Shown here: piece after piece, positions 8,844-17,329 of the stretch
How positions within the stretch are numbered: position 1 is the stretch's first letter
Layout of the letters: the number at the start of each line of letters is the position of its first letter
NCBI RefSeq assembly: GCF_002760615.1
Contig: NZ_AWWI01000176.1
Coordinates: 48,109-112,108 of the forward strand
Direction of reading: 5' to 3'
Length of the DNA stretch: 64,000 nt
Origin: Puniceibacterium antarcticum
GTDB taxonomy: Bacteria; Pseudomonadota; Alphaproteobacteria; Rhodobacterales; Rhodobacteraceae
Position numbers and translations under genes: made by a program
The notes under the pieces: generated by a model
Database searches by the model: none
The model's input: the letters and a program-made list of their open reading frames with translations, nothing else
What the model was told of the DNA's origin: nothing

Positions 8844-9566
8844 TCAGACGAAGAACTGACCGCCGTTGGCCGAGATGGTCGAGCCATTGATAAAGCCCGA
8901 GTCGTCCGACGCGAGGAAAACCACACAGCGTGCGATCTCTTCCGGTTCGCCCAACCGGCCTGTGGGGATCTGTGCAACGATGGAATCGCGGACCTTTTCC
9001 GGCACTGCCATGACCATTTCCGTGGCGATATAGCCCGGACAGATCGCATTGGCGGTTATTCCGGCGCGCGCGCCTTCCTGAGCGAGGCTTTTCACGATGC
9101 CCAGATCGCCCGCCTTGGTCGCGGCATAGTTCACCTGAGCGAACTGGCCCTTCTGTCCGTTGATTGACGAAATCACGATGACGCGGCCGAACTTGCGCTC
9201 GCGCATCCCGGGCCAGATCGGGTGGACGGTGTTGAACACACCGGTCAGGTTCGTGTCGATGACCTCTTTCCACTGAGTGGGGGTCATCTTGTGAAACGGA
9301 GCGTCGCGGGTGATACCGGCATTGGCCACAACCACATCAATTGGGCCCAGATCTGCCTCGACCTGTTTGATGCCCTCGGCGCTCGAATCGTAATCGGCGA
9401 CGTTCCACTTGTATGTCTTGATGCCCGTGGCTTCGCTGAAGGTTGCTGCGGCTTCGTCATTCCCAGCATAGGTTGCGGCAACGCTGTATCCTGCGGCCTT
9501 GAGCGCCTTGGAAATTGCTTCGCCAATGCCACGGCTGCCGCCAGTGACCAGTGCTACTCGTGCCAT
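8844..9566 (-). CDS. phaB: Acetoacetyl-CoA reductase
   Basis: PhaB reduces acetoacetyl-CoA with NADPH to (R)-3-hydroxybutyryl-CoA, the polyhydroxybutyrate monomer. It is a classical short-chain dehydrogenase of 240 residues: cofactor loop TGGSRGIG (about residues 8-15), NAG structural motif in VVVANAGITRD, catalytic Ser in VISSINGQKGQ and the YxxxK pair in NYAATKAG. PhaB features include GQFAQVNYAA and the C-terminal SANGGQFFV. ATG 9566 follows AGGAGG. It lies downstream of phaA on the same strand with a 173-base gap; the polymerase phaC is not in the window. Confidence 0.96.
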   Translation of the reverse strand: MARVALVTGGSRGIGEAISKALKAAGYSVAATYAGNDEAAATFSEATGIKTYKWNVADYDSSAEGIKQVEADLGPIDVVVANAGITRDAPFHKMTPTQWKEVIDTNLTGVFNTVHPIWPGMRERKFGRVIVISSINGQKGQFAQVNYAATKAGDLGIVKSLAQEGARAGITANAICPGYIATEMVMAVPEKVRDSIVAQIPTGRLGEPEEIARCVVFLASDDSGFINGSTISANGGQFFV

Positions 9567-9690
9567 ATTATCCTCCTGTTTTGGCTAGTCTTGGTAACTT
9601 TGCTATCGGTTCGATCTGGTGTGCGCAATAATATTACAACGCCGCAGTGCGGCAATTCTGGATTTTTCCGGCAACAAGGAGCGGGCATGA

Positions 9691-9721
9691 ATCGGGGCGC
9701 CCTGTGAGCGCCCCGATTTTG
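9691..9721. terminator. Perfect hairpin between phaA and phaB
   Basis: A 10-bp perfect stem (ATCGGGGCGC, 9691-9700, with 9708-9717) and a 7-base loop are followed on the plus strand by TTTTGATT. On the minus strand, the direction of phaA, no T-run follows. It may attenuate phaA-to-phaB read-through or stabilise the phaA mRNA end rather than terminate fully. Confidence 0.55.
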
Positions 9722-9739
9722 ATTCATTCCGATAGAGGG

Positions 9740-10915
9740 TTACGGGCGTTCGACGCACATGGCGACTCCCATGCCACCACCGATGCACAGCGTGGCGAGG
9801 CCTTTTTTCGCACCGCGGCGCTTCATCTCGAAAAGCAGGGTGTTCAGGACGCGCGCACCCGATGCGCCGATCGGGTGACCGATGGCGATGGCTCCGCCGT
9901 TCACATTCACGATTTCCGGATCCCAGCCCATGTCCTTGTTCACGGCGCAAGCCTGAGCGGCGAAGGCTTCGTTCGCCTCGACCAGATCCAGATCTTCGGC
10001 CTTCCAGCCGGCCTTTTCCAGCGCCTTGCGCGACGCATAGATCGGCCCCGCGCCCATGATCGACGGGTCAAGACCAACGGTGGCAAAAGAAACGATGCGC
10101 GCGAGCGGTTCGATCCCGCGTTTTTCGGCGTTGTCGGCGGTCATCAGCAGGGTGCCTGCAGCGCCATCATTCAGGCCAGAGGCGTTCGCCGCAGTGACAG
10201 TGCCGTCTTTTGTGAAGGCGGGGCGCAGTTTCGCCATGGCTTCCATGGTGGCGCCGTGGCGGATGTATTCGTCCTTGTCCATCAGGATGTCGCCCTTGCG
10301 GCTCTTGATGGTGAAGGCGATCACTTCGTCGTCGAACTTGCCGGCCTTCTGGGCGGCTTCGGCCTTGTTCTGGCTTGCGACTGCAAATGTGTCCTGCATT
10401 TCACGGCTGATCTGCCATTTTTCGGCGACGTTTTCGGCAGTCTGGCCCATGTGGTAGCCGTTGAAAGCATCCCAGAGACCGTCGCGAATCATCGTGTCGA
10501 TATAGGTCATGTCCCCCATCTTGTGGCCCTGACGCAGATTCGCGGCATGGACGGACATGGACATGTTTTCCTGGCCGCCGGCGCAGATGATGTCGGCATC
10601 GCCAAGCTGGATGTGCTGTGCGCCCAGAGCGACGGCGCGCAGGCCCGACCCGCAGACCTGATTTATGCCCCAGGCCGCGCTTTCTTGCGGCAGGCCGGCG
10701 TTTATATGCGCCTGACGGGCCGGGTTCTGGCCCTGAGCGGCGGTCAGAACCTGACCGAGGATTGTTTGCGACACCTCGCTCTTGTCGATTCCTGCGCGTG
10801 CGACAAGCGCTTCGAGCACGGCTGCGCCGAGATCATGCGCGGGCGTGTTTGCGAAAGAGCCGCCAAAGCTGCCTACGGCAGTTCGGGCTGCGGATGCGAT
10901 TACGACGTTGGTCAT
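9740..10915 (-). CDS. phaA: Acetyl-CoA acetyltransferase (beta-ketothiolase)
   Basis: PhaA condenses two acetyl-CoA to acetoacetyl-CoA, the first step of polyhydroxybutyrate synthesis. The 391-residue protein has the active-site Cys loop ([14 protein letters not shown], about residue 88), the [11 protein letters not shown]is motif and the terminal Cys motif [12 protein letters not shown]. The start is ATG 10915, with GGAGG seven bases upstream on its strand; an in-frame start further out would add unconserved residues. Thiolases with this neighbour are called PhaA, although a degradative role cannot be excluded. Confidence 0.95.
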   Translation of the reverse strand: MTNVVIASAARTAVGSFGGSFANTPAHDLGAAVLEALVARAGIDKSEVSQTILGQVLTAAQGQNPARQAHINAGLPQESAAWGINQVCGSGLRAVALGAQHIQLGDADIICAGGQENMSMSVHAANLRQGHKMGDMTYIDTMIRDGLWDAFNGYHMGQTAENVAEKWQISREMQDTFAVASQNKAEAAQKAGKFDDEVIAFTIKSRKGDILMDKDEYIRHGATMEAMAKLRPAFTKDGTVTAANASGLNDGAAGTLLMTADNAEKRGIEPLARIVSFATVGLDPSIMGAGPIYASRKALEKAGWKAEDLDLVEANEAFAAQACAVNKDMGWDPEIVNVNGGAIAIGHPIGASGARVLNTLLFEMKRRGAKKGLATLCIGGGMGVAMCVERP

Positions 10916-11038
10916 GTGTGTCCTCCACCAGATCAATGGCAGAGGGCCTGGAGCCTTGCCTCAGGGCATCAGCATTCCTCTGCGCTTACCTGTCGTCAAT
11001 AGGGCATTGAGGTGGGGTGCGACAAGGGGCAGACCCGG

Positions 11039-11860
11039 TTACGCCTGATGACGCAGGTCTTTTCCCCAGTGAGGCGAGAGGGTTGGGGCACCAAAATAGT
11101 AGCCCTGCAGGCAATCGATGCCGATATCTGTCAAAAACATGACATCTTCGGCGTGTTCGACAAATTCGGCCACCGTGAACATATCGAAATGCTGCGCGAT
11201 GGACACCATCGCCCTGGTGATGACCTGACTGTCTGTGTCATTGGCGATGCCACGGATGAACTGACCGTCGATCTTGAGGATATCGAAGGTGAACTGCTTG
11301 AAATGCCGAAAGGTTGTGAAACCAGAGCCGAAGTCGTCCAAGGCAAAGGAAATGCCCCAGGACTGCAGTTTGGTCATAAACTGCACAACTTGATCGGATG
11401 CTCCCATGGCGGAGCTTTCCGTGATTTCGAGGATCAGGCGTTCGGCAACAGTCGGATCCCTTTCGATCCAATGGTCCAGAATGCGCTGCCAGCCCCTATT
11501 GCCGATAGAGCGGGCTGACATGTTGATGCCAAGCCGAAGTTCCGGTTCGCGTGCAAGGGTGCACAGCCCCTCTTCTAGCGCGAGACAGTCAAGCATCCGG
11601 CCGGTTTCGGAGGCTTCGATTTCATCAATGAACTCTTTCGCGGCGATGACGCGTCCCGTTTCGTCCACTACGCGAATGAGCGCCTCAAAATAGGCAACGC
11701 GATCTGGTTGGAGGGTTTGCACGACTGGCTGATAGGCCAGCATGACATTTTGGCGTTTTATGGCGTCTTGGACCATGGACAGGGTGTGTTCGTCACGTTT
11801 CTGACCAGCTGCGTCCAGTGCATTCGTCGGCACGAAAGGGCCGTTCTTATTGCCTTGCAT
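11039..11860 (-). CDS. EAL-domain cyclic-di-GMP phosphodiesterase
   Basis: This is a stand-alone EAL protein of 273 residues, predicted to hydrolyse c-di-GMP in the cytoplasm. The signature is YFEALIR (about residue 55); the metal and catalytic positions are also present in INMSARS (Asn), LEITESS (Glu), LDDFGSGF (Asp-Asp), LKIDGQF (Lys), AEFVEHAED (Glu) and LQGYYFGAP (Gln), so it looks catalytically competent. No GGDEF, PAS or membrane segment is attached. Its 123-base upstream gap separates it from phaA, which runs the same way. Confidence 0.92.
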   Translation of the reverse strand: MQGNKNGPFVPTNALDAAGQKRDEHTLSMVQDAIKRQNVMLAYQPVVQTLQPDRVAYFEALIRVVDETGRVIAAKEFIDEIEASETGRMLDCLALEEGLCTLAREPELRLGINMSARSIGNRGWQRILDHWIERDPTVAERLILEITESSAMGASDQVVQFMTKLQSWGISFALDDFGSGFTTFRHFKQFTFDILKIDGQFIRGIANDTDSQVITRAMVSIAQHFDMFTVAEFVEHAEDVMFLTDIGIDCLQGYYFGAPTLSPHWGKDLRHQA

Positions 11861-11977
11861 GGTTCACAGCCCCGTTTGAACTCAGACGTACACTCGCGCG
11901 CGAGCCTTTAAGGATCAGTAAATTCTCTGTTTTTCTTCAAATCGCGCGCAGAATGCATCAGCTGTGGCGCACAGAGG

Positions 11978-12005
11978 TTGACTCTGACGCGGGCCTGCAT
12001 ATAAG
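11978..12005 (+). promoter_or_regulatory. Probable sigma-70 promoter of rpsD
   Basis: TTGACT at 11978-11983 and TATAAG at 12000-12005 are separated by 16 bases. They lie 134 bases before the rpsD start, leaving a leader that includes a GGGGC-TTCG-GCCC hairpin near 12050-12063. No experimental start site is known. Confidence 0.6.
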
Positions 12006-12139
12006 CGCGCTTTCATTGGTGTTGGTGGCTCTCGCAAGAGTGACCCTGTCGGGGCTTCGGCCCAAAGGACAACGCCCTTCCCGTGCTGAAGACGCCTGTA
12101 AGGGCGGATCACGCATACATGTTAGAAGGAGATCAGACG

Positions 12140-12760
12140 GTGACAAAACGCACCTCTGCCAAGTACAAAATTGACCGCCGCATGGGCGAAAACATCTGGG
12201 GTCGTCCGAAGTCCCCCGTGAATCGCCGTGAATATGGCCCCGGCCAGCACGGCCAGCGCCGCAAGGGCAAACTTTCCGATTTCGGCATCCAGCTGCGCGC
12301 CAAGCAGAAGCTCAAGGGTTACTACGGCGACCTGACCGAAAAGCAGTTCCGTCGCATCTTCCGGGATGCGGAGCGTCAGCGCGGTGATACAGGCGAGATG
12401 CTGATAGGTCTGCTCGAGCGTCGCCTCGATGCCGTCGTATACCGTGCCAAGTTCGTTGCGACCATGTTCGCCGCACGCCAGTTCGTGAACCACGGCCACG
12501 TGACCGTGAACGGCCAGCGCGTGAACATTCCTTCGTACCGCGTGAAAGAGGGTGACGTGATCGAAGTTCGCGAGAAGTCCAAGCAGATGGCCGCGATCCT
12601 TGAGGCTGTGAGCCTGACCGAGCGTGACGTGCCTGATTACATGGAAGTCGACCACTCCAAGCTGGTTTGCACTTTCGTGCGCGCACCTGGCCTGTCTGAC
12701 GTTCCCTACCCGGTTTTGATGGAACCGAATCTGGTCATCGAATACTACGCACAGAACTGA
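12140..12760 (+). CDS. rpsD: 30S ribosomal protein S4
   Basis: S4 binds 16S rRNA early in 30S assembly. The 206-residue product begins with the conserved [20 protein letters not shown] and has an S4 RNA-binding domain ([20 protein letters not shown], then HVTVNG and the VKEGDVIEV strand). I choose GTG 12140 because AAGGAG lies 8 bases upstream and it gives the family N terminus; an earlier frame extension is not conserved. It is monocistronic, as usual in alphaproteobacteria, and ends before a strong bidirectional terminator. Confidence 0.97.
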   Translation: MTKRTSAKYKIDRRMGENIWGRPKSPVNRREYGPGQHGQRRKGKLSDFGIQLRAKQKLKGYYGDLTEKQFRRIFRDAERQRGDTGEMLIGLLERRLDAVVYRAKFVATMFAARQFVNHGHVTVNGQRVNIPSYRVKEGDVIEVREKSKQMAAILEAVSLTERDVPDYMEVDHSKLVCTFVRAPGLSDVPYPVLMEPNLVIEYYAQN

Positions 12761-12821
12761 TACGCGCCCGCTGCTGCCCACGGGCAGCAGCGGTTCCCGC
12801 GTGAGCGGGGCGTGACAAAAG

Positions 12822-12853
12822 AAAAGGCCGCATCCTCTGGATGCGGCCTTTTT
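12822..12853. terminator. Bidirectional terminator, rpsD / DUF1127 gene
   Basis: A 14-bp stem (12822-12835 with 12839-12852) around TCT has AAAA on one side and TTTTT on the other, so it can end both the plus-strand rpsD and the minus-strand DUF1127 message. Two further GC hairpins lie just before it at about 12768-12808. Confidence 0.92.
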
Positions 12854-12885
12854 CAGTTCCGGTGGTAGGTCTGAGGCTTGATGCC

Positions 12886-13107
12886 TCAGACGTAGAACAT
12901 GTCGCGGAAGACGTGGCGCACGATATCTTCGCGCTGCAGGCCGCGTGCGGCCAGTTCTGCGTCACTCATCGCGTTCAGGCGTTCGACTGCTTTCATACGA
13001 CCGTTGCTTTCGGCAATGCGCACAAGAAAGTTCAGAATGCCTTCGAAAAAGTTGCCAACAGAGTGGCCGATGGAAGTGGAGGTCGATGTTGTTGCTGCGA
13101 TAGACAT
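12886..13107 (-). CDS. DUF1127 family small protein
   Basis: This is a 73-residue protein whose C-terminal half, AVERLNAMSDAELAARG followed by REDIVRHVF, is the DUF1127 motif found in small alphaproteobacterial proteins linked to small-RNA-controlled stress and phosphate/carbon responses. The N-terminal half is a low-complexity Ser/Thr stretch followed by an amphipathic helix. ATG 13107 has AGGA upstream. It shares a terminator with the convergent rpsD. Its specific role is unknown. Confidence 0.85.
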   Translation of the reverse strand: MSIAATTSTSTSIGHSVGNFFEGILNFLVRIAESNGRMKAVERLNAMSDAELAARGLQREDIVRHVFRDMFYV

Positions 13108-13443
13108 GGTTGAATTCCTAACTGTATGTCCCCCCGTTGAGTCCTAGATAACCTCGCTGCAGTGCAGCAACCACCCCAGGTTTCGAATAGCCGATGGCAG
13201 CTTTGTGCATGGCTGGAGTAGTGAAAATTTAAGCTTTGGCCATGTTCAGTTGTTGTCCAAATCTTATTTGGGCGGTGAACGGGTTGGTCGGCTGTGCCCA
13301 GAAACTCTGTTTGCCAGTCCCCGATCCGGTGCTTTTCAGCGCGAAGAGAGACAACGCGCGTTTCCATTTCGCCTAAATTTTACCAGTTGATAAAAAAAAT
13401 CACCTGTGCCAGCTTTTTCTCAACAGCACAGCGGAGGTGAGAC
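13108..13443. other. Intergenic region before preT
   Basis: This 336-base region separates two divergent genes and has no supportable protein gene. It is more AT-rich than its surroundings near 13370-13420 and contains the RutR-like palindrome listed separately. A short inverted repeat, CTGCAGTGCAG, lies near 13160. Confidence 0.6.
13379..13394. promoter_or_regulatory. RutR-like operator upstream of preT
   Basis: TTTACCA-GT-TGATAAA is a near-perfect palindrome, matching 11 of 14 fixed positions of the known E. coli RutR box (TTGACCA-nn-TGGTCAA). It lies 50 bases before the preT ATG. A closer match lies upstream of the hydrolase gene at 17252, and a RutR-type gene is in the cluster. Confidence 0.7.
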
Positions 13444-14778
13444 ATGCACGCAAAAGCTTATGCACAAGGGGTGACGGCGGGGCGGCTTGATCCGTCGGAG
13501 TTAAGCGCCGGGTTCAGAGATCTGCATCCGGCACTCGATGATCACGAGGCGCTGGTGGCGGCGGATCGCTGCTATTTCTGCCATGATGCGCCTTGCATCA
13601 CGGCCTGCCCGACGGATATCGACATCCCGCTGTTCATCCGCCAGATCGCCACGGGCACACCGGATGCGGCGGCCAGGACGATCCTCAGCCAGAACATTCT
13701 GGGGGGCATGTGCGCCCGGGTCTGTCCGACAGAGACGCTGTGCGAAGAAGCCTGTGTGCGCGAGATTGCCGAGGGCAAGCCGGTCGATATCGGGCGTTTG
13801 CAGCGCTACGCCACCGACGGGTTGATGGCGACAGGCGTGCATCCCTTTACCCGCGCGGCGGCCACCGGCAAGAAGGTCGCGGTTGTGGGGGCGGGGCCTG
13901 CTGGCCTTGCCTGCGCGCATCGGCTGGCGATGAAGGGCCACGATGTGGTGTTGTTCGATGCCCGCCCCAAGCCGGGCGGTCTGAATGAATATGGTATCGC
14001 GGCCTATAAATCGACTGAGGATTTCGCGGCGCGCGAAGTGGATTGGCTGATGCAGATCGGCGGCATCCAGCTGGAAACCGGCAAGGCGCTGGGGCGGGAT
14101 ATCACCCTGCAGGAGCTGCGCGCGGACCATGATGCCGTTTTCCTTGGCATCGGTCTGGGCGGGGTCAATGGGCTGGACGCGCCGGGGGCTGACAAGGAGG
14201 GCGTTCTGGATGCGGTCGGATTTATCGCGGATCTGCGGCAGTCTGCAGATCTGTCGGGGCTGCCGATTGGGCGTGATGTGGTGGTCATTGGTGGCGGGAT
14301 GACGGCGGTGGATGCGGCGGTGCAGGCGAAACTGCTGGGCGCGCTGAATGTGACAATGGTCTATCGGCGCGGTCGGGCGCGCATGAACGCGAGCCGGTTC
14401 GAGCAGGATCTTGCGGCGGCCAAGGGTGTGCGGATCATCACCAACGCGAGCCCGGTGGCGGTGCATGGCAACGGCGCGGTGCGTGAGATCGAGTTCGAAT
14501 ACACCGATGATGCACTGGCGCCCACGGGTGAGCGGTTTCGCATTGCCGCCGATCAGGTGTTCAAGGCGATTGGCCAGACGCTGGAGGGTGACGCCTTGCC
14601 GGATCTTGAGGGGCGCAAGATTGCCATTTCGGGTGCTGGCCGCACCTCGGTCATCGGGGTGTGGGCCGGTGGGGATTGTGCTGCGGGCGGGGATGATCTG
14701 ACCGTGACGGCTGTGGCCGAAGGGCGCGATGCGGCTGAGGACATTCACATCGCGCTGATGGGCGCAACGGCGGGTTGA
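13444..14778 (+). CDS. preT: Dihydropyrimidine dehydrogenase, NAD-binding subunit PreT
   Basis: PreT is the FAD/Fe-S subunit that exchanges electrons between NAD(P)H and PreA for reduction of uracil and thymine. It is a GltD-like protein of 444 residues. Two cysteine sets, C43/C46/C51/C55 (DRCYFCHDAPCITACP) and C90/C94/C100/C104, would hold two 4Fe-4S clusters. An FAD loop VAVVGAGPAGLACA lies near 145-158 and an NADPH loop VVVIGGGMTAVDAA near 280. ATG 13444 follows GGAGGTGA. preA begins 12 bases after the stop; together they correspond to the single mammalian DPD chain. Confidence 0.94.
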   Translation: MHAKAYAQGVTAGRLDPSELSAGFRDLHPALDDHEALVAADRCYFCHDAPCITACPTDIDIPLFIRQIATGTPDAAARTILSQNILGGMCARVCPTETLCEEACVREIAEGKPVDIGRLQRYATDGLMATGVHPFTRAAATGKKVAVVGAGPAGLACAHRLAMKGHDVVLFDARPKPGGLNEYGIAAYKSTEDFAAREVDWLMQIGGIQLETGKALGRDITLQELRADHDAVFLGIGLGGVNGLDAPGADKEGVLDAVGFIADLRQSADLSGLPIGRDVVVIGGGMTAVDAAVQAKLLGALNVTMVYRRGRARMNASRFEQDLAAAKGVRIITNASPVAVHGNGAVREIEFEYTDDALAPTGERFRIAADQVFKAIGQTLEGDALPDLEGRKIAISGAGRTSVIGVWAGGDCAAGGDDLTVTAVAEGRDAAEDIHIALMGATAG

Positions 14779-14790
14779 GGGAGAGACGAT

Positions 14791-16098
14791 ATGGCTGATC
14801 TGACAACGAATTTTGTGGGCATCAAAAGCCCGAACCCCTTCTGGCTGGCCTCGGCCCCGCCCACGGACAAGGAATACAACGTCCGCCGCGCCTATGAGGC
14901 GGGCTGGGGCGGGGTGGTCTGGAAGACGCTGGGCGAGGCCGGACCGCCGGTCGTCAACGTCAATGGCCCGCGCTATGGCGCGATCTGGGGGGCCGACCGG
15001 CGTCTGTTGGGGCTGAACAATATCGAGCTGATCACCGACCGGCCACTGGAGGTGAACCTGCGCGAGATCAAGGCGGTCAAACGGGATTATCCCGACCGGG
15101 CGATGATTGTGTCGCTTATGGTGCCCTGCGAGGAGGCGGCCTGGAAGGCGATCCTGCCGCTGGTCGAAGAAACCGGCGCGGATGGGGTCGAGCTGAACTT
15201 TGGCTGTCCGCATGGCATGTCCGAGCGGGGCATGGGATCGGCCGTCGGACAGGTGCCCGAATATATCGAGATGGTCACGCGCTGGGTGAAGCAGAACACG
15301 CGGATGCCCTGTATCGTCAAGCTCACGCCCAATATCACCGATATCAAGCAGCCGGCACTTGCGGCGCTGCGGGGCGGGGCGGATGCGGTCAGCCTGATCA
15401 ACACGATCAATTCGATCACCTCGGTTGATCTGGATCTCTTTGCGCCGGAGCCGACGATTGATGGCAAGGGCGCGCATGGGGGCTATTGCGGACCGGCGGT
15501 GAAGCCGATTGCGCTGAACATGGTGGCGGAAATTGCCCGCACGCCCGAGATGGCGCATCTGCCGATCAGCGGCATTGGCGGCGTGACCACCTGGAAGGAT
15601 GCGGCGGAGTTCATGGCGCTGGGGGCCGGCAATGTGCAGGTCTGCACGGCGGCGATGACCTATGGGTTCAAGGTGGTGCAGGAGATGATTTCGGGTCTGT
15701 CCGACTATATGGACAAGAAGGGGATGGTCGCGACGTCCGAACTGGTGCGCAAGGCGGTGCCGAACCTGAGTGACTGGCAGCATCTGAACCTGAATTACAT
15801 CGCCAAGGCCAAGATCAATCAGGACCTGTGCATTTCCTGCGGGCGGTGCTTTGCGGCCTGCGAGGACACCTCGCATCAGGCGATTGCCATGTCCGAAGAC
15901 CGCACCTTTACGGTGAAGGACGATGAATGCGTCGCCTGCAACCTGTGCGTCAATGTCTGCCCGGTCGAGGATTGCATCACGATGGAGCAGATGGCGGCAG
16001 GCGCGGTCGATCCGCGCACGGGCAGGACCGTGCAGCCGGAGTATGCCAACTGGACCACACATCCGAACAATCCGGGTGTGGTCACGGCGGCGGAGTAA
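14791..16098 (+). CDS. preA: Dihydropyrimidine dehydrogenase, catalytic subunit PreA
   Basis: PreA reduces uracil and thymine to their 5,6-dihydro forms. The N-terminal FMN barrel resembles dihydroorotate dehydrogenase; the active-site Cys is C139 in FGCPHGMSERGMG, equivalent to mammalian DPD C671. A C-terminal ferredoxin domain carries CISCGRCFAAC and CVACNLCVNVC, for two 4Fe-4S clusters. The length of 435 residues is normal. ATG 14791 has GGGAGAG upstream. The gene is followed by two tandem palindromes that probably end the preTA message. Confidence 0.95.
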   Translation: MADLTTNFVGIKSPNPFWLASAPPTDKEYNVRRAYEAGWGGVVWKTLGEAGPPVVNVNGPRYGAIWGADRRLLGLNNIELITDRPLEVNLREIKAVKRDYPDRAMIVSLMVPCEEAAWKAILPLVEETGADGVELNFGCPHGMSERGMGSAVGQVPEYIEMVTRWVKQNTRMPCIVKLTPNITDIKQPALAALRGGADAVSLINTINSITSVDLDLFAPEPTIDGKGAHGGYCGPAVKPIALNMVAEIARTPEMAHLPISGIGGVTTWKDAAEFMALGAGNVQVCTAAMTYGFKVVQEMISGLSDYMDKKGMVATSELVRKAVPNLSDWQHLNLNYIAKAKINQDLCISCGRCFAACEDTSHQAIAMSEDRTFTVKDDECVACNLCVNVCPVEDCITMEQMAAGAVDPRTGRTVQPEYANWTTHPNNPGVVTAAE

Positions 16099-16105
16099 GC
16101 GCAGT

Positions 16106-16177
16106 CCCGAGACTTTTCGTGCGAAAAGTCTCGGGCAACATGGGTTGGGCGGACAAGAAAATTCGTTCGAATTTTCT
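16106..16177. terminator. Two tandem palindromes after preA
   Basis: The first (16106-16119 with 16122-16135) is a perfect 14-bp stem, CCCGAGACTTTTCG and its complement. The second (16156-16165 with 16168-16177) is a perfect 10-bp stem, AGAAAATTCG, followed by CTTTTCTC. They separate preA from a convergent small gene and probably end transcription from both sides. Confidence 0.7.
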
Positions 16178-16183
16178 CTTTTC

Positions 16184-16453
16184 TCAGCAGATCACGCGGA
16201 GATGTCCGTCGTGGCAGATGATCAGATACTGATCGCCGCAGGTGAGCAGGTGAAAACCGCGCCGCTGAATTTCGGCGACAAAAGCCTCGCGCCCCACTTC
16301 GCGGTGCACATCGCGCATCTTGCGGCGGACCACGCCGCCGGTCTGCGCCGCCTTGGCGGAGAAGATGCGCCGCATCCAGGCGTGATTGACAGGCCTGTCT
16401 TGATCGAGGGGCGCGATCTGCGCAGAAGGGGAGGAGTGAACCAGCATGTCCAC
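16184..16453 (-). CDS. Conserved small basic protein, function unknown
   Basis: I do not assign a function. The 89-residue product has an Arg-rich middle (VRRKMRDVHREVGREAF) followed by a strand-like end (GDQYLIICHDGHLRVIC). The segment DQDRPVNHAWMRRIFSA looks conserved rather than random, and codon third positions are GC-rich as in real neighbours. The first codon is GTG 16453, but ATG 16447, two codons later, is equally possible and no ribosome site decides. It sits between preA (convergent) and rutR (same strand). Confidence 0.6.
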   Translation of the reverse strand: MDMLVHSSPSAQIAPLDQDRPVNHAWMRRIFSAKAAQTGGVVRRKMRDVHREVGREAFVAEIQRRGFHLLTCGDQYLIICHDGHLRVIC

Positions 16454-16512
16454 GATAGTGAGCCTGGGATGGTAAACACGGGGTAAACTGTGCGGCCCCG
16501 GTCAAGGCCCGG

Positions 16513-17139
16513 TCAAGGGGTGAGCAGTTTTCGAAACAGGGTGTCCACGTGGTGCCGGGCGCTTTCCCACGCCGCGTCGGCATCGGGCATCAGAACCTGC
16601 ACCTGTGCGTCGAAATCGGCATAGTGCTGGGTGATCGCCCAGATCGAGAACAAGAGTTGCCCCGGATCCATCGGCGCGAGCTTGCCCGCCGCCATCCAGG
16701 TCCGGATCAGCGCGCATTTCTCGTCAAACAGCGGTTTCAGCCGCTGGTTCAGATCGGGCAGGATGCGCGGGGCGCCCTGAATGATCTCATTCGCGAAGAG
16801 GCGGCTTTCGCGGGGGTAGGTGCGGCTCATCTCCATCTTGCGGGTGATGTAGCCCAGCAGCTCGTCCAGCGGTGCGCCGTCCGGGTGCATCTCTTCCAGT
16901 GGAGCGAGCCATTCGGCCATGAGCGCGTTCAGAAGCTCCACATGGATGGCTTCCTTGCTGTCGAAATAATACAGCATGTTGGGTTTGGACAGCCCGGCGG
17001 TTTCGGCGATCTGGTCCAGCGTCGCGCCGCGAAATCCGTGTTGGGAAAAGACGTCCAGCGCCGCATCCAGGATCTTGCGACGGTTGCGCAGCTGGATGCG
17101 GCTGGGCTTTTTCACGGCAGGTGCGGCGGTCTGGGGCAT
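16513..17139 (-). CDS. rutR: RutR-type TetR-family repressor of pyrimidine genes
   Basis: This is a 208-residue TetR regulator. The N-terminal HTH runs through ILDAALDVFSQHGFRGATLDQIAETAGLS (quoted in part: FSQHGFRGATLDQIAE) and ends SKPNMLYYFDSKEAIH. The ligand domain has the RutR pattern EWLAPLEEM, TYPRESRLFANEI, LIRTWMAAGKLAPMDP and WAITQHYADFDAQV, very close to E. coli RutR, which binds uracil. It lies between preA and the divergent hydrolase gene, with a RutR box in the divergent gap 113 bases from its start. I infer that it represses both catabolic transcripts and possibly itself, and is released by pyrimidine. Confidence 0.9.
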   Translation of the reverse strand: MPQTAAPAVKKPSRIQLRNRRKILDAALDVFSQHGFRGATLDQIAETAGLSKPNMLYYFDSKEAIHVELLNALMAEWLAPLEEMHPDGAPLDELLGYITRKMEMSRTYPRESRLFANEIIQGAPRILPDLNQRLKPLFDEKCALIRTWMAAGKLAPMDPGQLLFSIWAITQHYADFDAQVQVLMPDADAAWESARHHVDTLFRKLLTP

Positions 17140-17251
17140 CTCGCTCTCCGGTGTGCCACCCGATTGGGCAGGCTGAAAATTTGCACAAGGGATGCCCGGG
17201 AGATCGTCCTAGTCAGTCCTTGACAGGGGGTCGCTGCGTTGCAATCGTGGC

Positions 17252-17267
17252 TTGACCAAATGGTAAA
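17252..17267. promoter_or_regulatory. RutR-like operator, rutR / hydrolase divergent region
   Basis: TTGACCA-AA-TGGTAAA matches 13 of 14 fixed positions of the E. coli RutR consensus. It sits 62 bases before the hydrolase ATG and 112 bases before the rutR start. Confidence 0.82.
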
Positions 17268-17329
17268 AAACATCTCCGGCGGAGGCAAGGCTTTCCGCTG
17301 TGGAGGATGACAAAGACTGGGGACGGACA

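Noticed and set aside
13501..16062. A very long open frame on the strand opposite preT-preA
   Set aside because: It is the mirror of two certain genes; GC-rich third positions leave few stop codons on the antisense strand, and its translation matches no domain.
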